From contig CAJOPJ010000072.1 of assembly GCA_905236325.1 (NCBI GenBank), positions 1-26,005 on the forward strand: a stretch of 26,005 bases of DNA, given 5' to 3'. The translations under genes were made by a program, and so were the position numbers. The notes under the pieces were generated by a model. That model had not been told where the DNA came from and made no database searches. It saw only the letters and a program-made list of their open reading frames with translations. Numbering within the stretch: the first letter of the stretch is position 1; the number at the start of each line of letters is the position of its first letter. The stretch comes from an uncultured Selenomonadaceae bacterium (GTDB lineage: Bacteria; Bacillota; Negativicutes; Selenomonadales; Selenomonadaceae). Below, piece after piece: positions 22,015-26,005 of the stretch.

Positions 22015-22838
22015 GCCGTAACACCTGCCATTTCTTGTATTCTGTGATAAGCCGAATCATAAGTTTCAGTTTCAGCTTTGTAGAAAAGTCCGATTGGAAA
22101 TTTTTCAGCAGTCTTTTTATCGTCAGGCAATTTATCCCAAGCATTTTTCATAACTGCGTTATCGCGCATCCAAGCCATCATCTTTGCAGGTTCGCCAATT
22201 TTATTTCTGCGACCATAAGCCGTTGGACATTGCACCATAGCCTCAATAAATGAAAAGCCCTTGCAGTCCATTCCGTCCTCAATCATTTTCACCAAATGCT
22301 GAACATGAAAGGCAGTCGAACGCGCAACATAAGTCGCGCCGGCAGCCTCAGCAAGTTTGCACGCGTCGAAAGGTCTGTCAATCGAACCATAAGGCGCAGT
22401 AGTAGCTTTTTTGCCAAGTGGAGTCATTGGCGAAGCTTGACCGCCTGTCATACCATAAATATTGTTGTTGAACAAAATCACAGTCAAGTCAACATTTCGG
22501 CGGCAACCATGAATAAAATGATTTCCGCCAATAGCTGTGCAGTCTCCGTCGCCGGTGATAACAACAACATTCAGTTCAGGATTAGCCATTTTAATACCTG
22601 TGGCGAATGGAATTGCGCGACCGTGCGCCGTGTGGAGCGTGTCAAAGTCCATGTAGCCTGAGGCACGCGAACTGCAACCGATTCCTGAAACTATAATTGT
22701 ATTATCCTGAGTCCAACCTTCCTTGTGTTCGATAGCTTGAACAATCGCCTTCATTGCAATGCCATTTCCGCAACCAGGACACCACAAGTGTGGCAAGCGA
22801 TTCTGCCTAAAATATTTTTCATAACTGCGCGTTTCCAT
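22011..22838 (-). CDS. korB: 2-oxoacid:ferredoxin oxidoreductase beta subunit (TPP-binding)
   Basis: Catalytic subunit carrying thiamine pyrophosphate and an iron-sulfur cluster. The CPGCGNG motif (20-26), the TPP-binding GDGD (96-99) and NNNIYGMTGGQ (124-134) are seen, the last being the usual 2-oxoglutarate-type segment. At 275 residues it is of normal length. It starts at 22838, overlapping the korA stop by one base (its GGAGGTGAAATA leader lies in the end of korA). Cys20 and Cys23 plus later Cys residues are the likely cluster ligands. Confidence 0.93.
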   Translation of the reverse strand: METRSYEKYFRQNRLPHLWCPGCGNGIAMKAIVQAIEHKEGWTQDNTIIVSGIGCSSRASGYMDFDTLHTAHGRAIPFATGIKMANPELNVVVITGDGDCTAIGGNHFIHGCRRNVDLTVILFNNNIYGMTGGQASPMTPLGKKATTAPYGSIDRPFDACKLAEAAGATYVARSTAFHVQHLVKMIEDGMDCKGFSFIEAMVQCPTAYGRRNKIGEPAKMMAWMRDNAVMKNAWDKLPDDKKTAEKFPIGLFYKAETETYDSAYHRIQEMAGVTA

Positions 22839-23980
22839 TATTTCACCTCCGCAACCAAATTTTCAATCGACGCTAAAATTTCTTCAGGTTCAAAAATTGT
22901 CATGTCATATTTTCTGCAAAGTTTTACAAGGCAAGCACCGTTCGCAGCGCGTTGAACTTCGCCGACAAGCTGTCCATAGTTTAACTCTGCAACCAAAATG
23001 CCACGCACTTTTTTAGCAAGCTGGGCAATAATTTTATCTGCGAAAGGCCAAATTGTTATCAGTCTGACAAAGCCGACTTTCAAGCCTTTAGCACGAGCAT
23101 TTAAAACAGCTTCATAAGCAGTCCTAGCCGTTCCGCCGAACGCCACAACTGCAAATTCAGCGTCGTCCATAAATTCCTGCTGAACTTCAATAATTTCATC
23201 GGCAGCGCGTTCAATTTTTTCATGCATTCGGCGAATTGAATCTTCAGTAACTTTTGGACTGCCGACAGGGAAACCTGTTTCATCATGAATTAAGCCTGTG
23301 ACATGGACATGATAGCCTTCGCCAAAGTTTGCAATGTTTGGCACTAAATCTTCATCAGGCGCGTAAGGTTCATAGCCTTCAGCGCGTGAAATTTTTGGAG
23401 CGCGGCGCGGATAAATTTCAATTTCATTTTCGGCAGGAAGTTCGACATTTTCGCGCAGGTGACCGACAATTTCATCCATAAGCAAAATAACCGGCACACG
23501 GAAGCGCTCGGCGTAGTTGACAGATTTAATTGTTAAATCAAAAGCCTCACGAACACTCCAAGGACTGATTGCAATAATTGAATGGTCGCCGTGAGTTCCC
23601 CAACGCGCCTGCATAACATCGCCTTGACTTGGCGCAGTAGGTTGACCTGTCGAAGGACCGACGCGTTGAACATTTACAATTACTGCAGGAATTTCTGTTG
23701 CAGAAGCGTAGCCGATAAGTTCCTGCTTTAAAGAAATTCCGGGACCACTTGAGGCAGTTAAAACTTTTTTGCCGGCAAGCGACGCGCCTAAAATTACGCC
23801 CATGCTTGCAATTTCATCTTCCATTTGTATAAAAGTTCCGCCGACTTTTGGCAGAAGTTTAGCCATCATTTCGGCAATTTCAGTTGACGGCGTAATTGGA
23901 TAGCCGCCGAAAAATCTGACTCCTGCGGCTATTGCGCCTTCAGCCACAGCCTCATTGCCTTGCATAAGTCTTGCGCTCAT
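22838..23980 (-). CDS. korA: 2-oxoacid:ferredoxin oxidoreductase alpha subunit
   Basis: Alpha subunit (380 residues) forming the active site with KorB. The start GNEAVAEGAIAAGVRFFGGY with PITPSTEI and the segment RVGPSTGQPTAPSQGDVMQA, then RWGTHGDH, are of the KorA (2-oxoglutarate) type; VorB proteins differ here. That supports 2-oxoglutarate as substrate, giving succinyl-CoA. The enzyme would serve a reductive or partial TCA route or amino-acid fermentation. The start is ATG 23980 with AGGAGG inside korD, overlapping its stop (ATGA). Confidence 0.92.
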   Translation of the reverse strand: MSARLMQGNEAVAEGAIAAGVRFFGGYPITPSTEIAEMMAKLLPKVGGTFIQMEDEIASMGVILGASLAGKKVLTASSGPGISLKQELIGYASATEIPAVIVNVQRVGPSTGQPTAPSQGDVMQARWGTHGDHSIIAISPWSVREAFDLTIKSVNYAERFRVPVILLMDEIVGHLRENVELPAENEIEIYPRRAPKISRAEGYEPYAPDEDLVPNIANFGEGYHVHVTGLIHDETGFPVGSPKVTEDSIRRMHEKIERAADEIIEVQQEFMDDAEFAVVAFGGTARTAYEAVLNARAKGLKVGFVRLITIWPFADKIIAQLAKKVRGILVAELNYGQLVGEVQRAANGACLVKLCRKYDMTIFEPEEILASIENLVAEVK

Positions 23981-24183
23981 TTTGCCGCCTCCTTTAACTT
24001 ATCAACAAAAATTGCGTAGTCCGGGCAGCGAAGCTCACACTGTCCGCACGCAATACAATCTTCAGGACGCGCAACGACAACTTTGCCGAGTGTGTCTATT
24101 TCCAAAACTTTTTTCGGACAAAAAGCTACGCAGATTCCGCAACCTTTGCAACGCTCAAGTTTCAGCGTAAACTCTGACTTCAT
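23977..24183 (-). CDS. korD: Ferredoxin-like delta subunit, 2[4Fe-4S]
   Basis: A 68-residue electron-transfer subunit with two four-cysteine motifs, CKGCGICVAFCP and CIACGQCELRCP, each of the C-x2-C-x2-C-x3-C-P type that binds a [4Fe-4S] cluster. It passes electrons from the KorAB active site to soluble ferredoxin. I choose ATG 24183 over the TTG at 24186 because GGAGGG gives 6-base spacing to the ATG. First gene of the kor operon, 41 bases downstream of the predicted promoter -10. Confidence 0.93.
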   Translation of the reverse strand: MKSEFTLKLERCKGCGICVAFCPKKVLEIDTLGKVVVARPEDCIACGQCELRCPDYAIFVDKLKEAAK

Positions 24184-24223
24184 CAATAACCCTCCAAAAT
24201 ATCTACATTAAAAAAGCGCGCTA

Positions 24224-24252
24224 ATTATAGCACGCCAAAACTATTTCTGCAA
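24224..24252 (-). promoter_or_regulatory. Promoter of the kor operon
   Basis: On the minus strand TTGCAG (plus 24247-24252), a 17-base spacer, then TATAAT (plus 24224-24229) with an extended -10 TG. The core TGCTATAATTAGC is identical to that before cca. The predicted start of transcription is near 24217, about 34 bases before korD. Confidence 0.65.
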
Positions 24253-24280
24253 AGTTTACAAGCTATGTATTCAATGTACT

Positions 24281-26005
24281 TTAAGCATAACTGATTTGAT
24301 AAATAAAACTGCCTGCGTCATCATAAATTTTTTGTATTTTAATTTTTGGTGTGGAAAAATTTTCAAGTTCGCCATTATTGCTGAAAATGTATTTAACTTC
24401 AAGCGTTGCCAAGTCGGCAGGATTTAAATTTAAATTGAAAAAATCAATGCCTGTTGTGGAAAAATTTGTTGGTGCATCATTTTGAAAAGTCACAATGATG
24501 TGCGCATATCGGTTATAGATTTTAAAACTTTCGCCGGTTGGATCCAATTTTTTCCAGCGTTCCAATGCAGGATAAACATTATCACTGTTAATTGTTCTTG
24601 CGCCAAACATTATTGGAAAATTATTTCTGATAAAGCCGTCGCTTTCCACAATCCACAACGCAGATTTATCTTGCTGAACAATTTCCGCAATTTTTTGACC
24701 GACAGGCATTTTATAAATCACACCAACGCCTGTGTTAATTGGATTGATTGTCGCGCCAATTGAAAGCATCATAATTGCCAAGATTGCAAAATTTTTTTTG
24801 TTCAATTCAGACAAGATGATAAATACACTTATCGAAATGAAGGCATACACTGCCAAAATTTTTTTGATATTGAACCAATCTGTTATCCCCAAATCAGTTA
24901 GATAAGCATAAATGCCAAGAATTGACAAAGTTGAAATTATCGCCGACAAAATTATTTTTAAAGTGCGACTGGGAAAATTTTTCAGCAAAGCCAAACCTCG
25001 AAACAAAATCACAAGTTGTGCAAAATCTATTGCACTGCGTAATCTATTGGCTACAGTCATACTCATGAAACTATATTTTGCAAGCCATTCAGGAATTGAA
25101 ATAAATTCCCAAAGCGTGAACAAAATTGTCAGCGAAAAAATTAAAGTCATAAGCAAATCTTTTTGACCTTTGAAGCGCAGGTACAGGAAAATTAAAATTC
25201 CAAGCGGCGACAGCGTTAAAAAAGTTGCCGCTTCGCAGTTATTCAAATTTCCAACCAATGCTTTAAAAGGCAAAATTACATCAATTCCGGAAAACAGGAT
25301 AACTTCAAGCGTTGTAAAAAAATCTAAGCCGCCGCCGACTGAAAATCTCCTGCCAGGATATTCAGTTGACATTTGCGCTTGAATCATATCTGCTGAACTG
25401 TAAACTGCGTGAACAATCGGCGCAAGTGTTATAAAAATTCCGACAAGCCAGAAAAATTTGTCACGCCAAAGACTTTTCAGCGCATTGGAGCTTTCAAGTG
25501 ACACAGCAATTAAGCAAAATAAAAATAAATAGCCAAAAGGCACTTGCCAAGCAGGATAAATTCCAAAAATAAAAACTCCGCTGCAAAATAAAAATCCAAC
25601 GCCAAATTTAAATCTGTTTCGCTCGCCTTCAAGTTCAAGATATTTTTTCCAACAAATTACAACGCCTTGACCTGCAGCTAAAATTTCCGGCGTACTTACT
25701 GCGCAAAACCACCATTGAACAAAAGGCGAAAAGCCAATCATTATTGCCCAGAGTAATGATAATTTTTTATTTGCTGAAAGAAAAATTCTTGCAAATTCAA
25801 AGCTGATTAAAAGCAAAATTATTTGTCTGCTTGCCCAAAAAAATCCAAGTCCTGAACCAACATCTGTAAACAGATAGGCAAGTTGCGCCGGACGAAAAAC
25901 TATCGCAGGATGCCAAACTGCTTGCGCATAAGTCATAAACATATTTGTAGGCGTACCACGCACAATTTCGCTGATAAAATTGAAGTCATTGAAGTATTGT
26001 GAAAA
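24281..26005 (-). CDS. Large polytopic membrane protein, possibly GT-C type (5' end cut)
   Basis: The frame is open to the window edge (14 more codons beyond the GTG at 25963), so the start lies outside. At least 574 residues are visible, with about ten hydrophobic segments (for example IILLLISFEFARIFL, LLWAIMIGFSPFVQWWFC, FGYLFLFCLIAVSL) and a final 150-residue soluble part beginning near the MPVGQKIAEIV segment. The layout resembles large bacterial GT-C-like or YfhO-like membrane proteins used in glycan or lipid-sugar transfer, but I see no firm catalytic motif. It lies upstream of kor on the same strand, with a 94-base gap holding the kor promoter. Membrane location is well supported; enzyme activity is not. 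Confidence 0.6.
   Translation of the reverse strand, partial: FSQYFNDFNFISEIVRGTPTNMFMTYAQAVWHPAIVFRPAQLAYLFTDVGSGLGFFWASRQIILLLISFEFARIFLSANKKLSLLWAIMIGFSPFVQWWFCAVSTPEILAAGQGVVICWKKYLELEGERNRFKFGVGFLFCSGVFIFGIYPAWQVPFGYLFLFCLIAVSLESSNALKSLWRDKFFWLVGIFITLAPIVHAVYSSADMIQAQMSTEYPGRRFSVGGGLDFFTTLEVILFSGIDVILPFKALVGNLNNCEAATFLTLSPLGILIFLYLRFKGQKDLLMTLIFSLTILFTLWEFISIPEWLAKYSFMSMTVANRLRSAIDFAQLVILFRGLALLKNFPSRTLKIILSAIISTLSILGIYAYLTDLGITDWFNIKKILAVYAFISISVFIILSELNKKNFAILAIMMLSIGATINPINTGVGVIYKMPVGQKIAEIVQQDKSALWIVESDGFIRNNFPIMFGARTINSDNVYPALERWKKLDPTGESFKIYNRYAHIIVTFQNDAPTNFSTTGIDFFNLNLNPADLATLEVKYIFSNNGELENFSTPKIKIQKIYDDAGSFIYQISYA

Overview
The window suggests a low-GC Firmicute. It is probably a diderm Negativicute of the Selenomonas type, but that assignment is inference. 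The flagellar gene order (flgM-flgN-flgK-flgL-DUF6470-fliW-csrA-flaG-fliD-fliS-fliT) is the Firmicutes arrangement with the flagellin gene missing from its usual place. The ferredoxin-linked KorDABC enzyme points to an anaerobe. Nucleotide-sugar and fucosyltransferase genes beside the flagellar block suggest surface or flagellin glycosylation.

Layout. At 2-100 lies the end of an unknown gene, followed at 152-1513 by a DUF711 (UPF0210) protein. A 204-bp gap (1514-1717) holds a candidate promoter, a good intrinsic terminator and a repeat that could act as an antiterminator. From 1718 to 12102 a tightly packed plus-strand flagellar operon encodes FlgM, two FlgN-like chaperones, the hook-associated proteins FlgK and a very long FlgL, a DUF6470 (YviE-like) protein, FliW, CsrA, FlaG, a long FliD, FliS and a FliT-like protein. 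At 12086-13324 a convergent cca encodes the tRNA CCA-adding enzyme with an HD domain. At 13463-19436 a plus-strand cluster encodes a GDP-mannose synthesis enzyme (ManC type), two tandem GT11 fucosyltransferase-like proteins fused to a degenerate GT2-like module, GpsA and a CarD-like regulator. The remaining genes are on the minus strand: korD-korA-korB-korC, a membrane-anchored MutS-like ATPase and a YkgJ-type Cys-cluster protein (24183 down to 19447), ending in a bidirectional terminator shared with carD. Last comes a large polytopic membrane protein cut by the window edge.

The most striking feature is a run of ten G at 16269-16278, inside the 3' end of the first GT11 gene. As sequenced, the protein stops a few residues after the tract. 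With 8 or 11 G the frame continues for about 28 more residues, which align with the C-terminal tail of the downstream paralog and end just before that paralog's ribosome binding site. This looks like a slipped-strand phase switch in a fucosyltransferase, comparable in kind to the phase-variable futC of Helicobacter pylori, and it may also change translational coupling to the second fucosyltransferase and gpsA.

No tRNA, rRNA, CRISPR array or insertion sequence was seen. No stretch over 300 bases lacks a gene.
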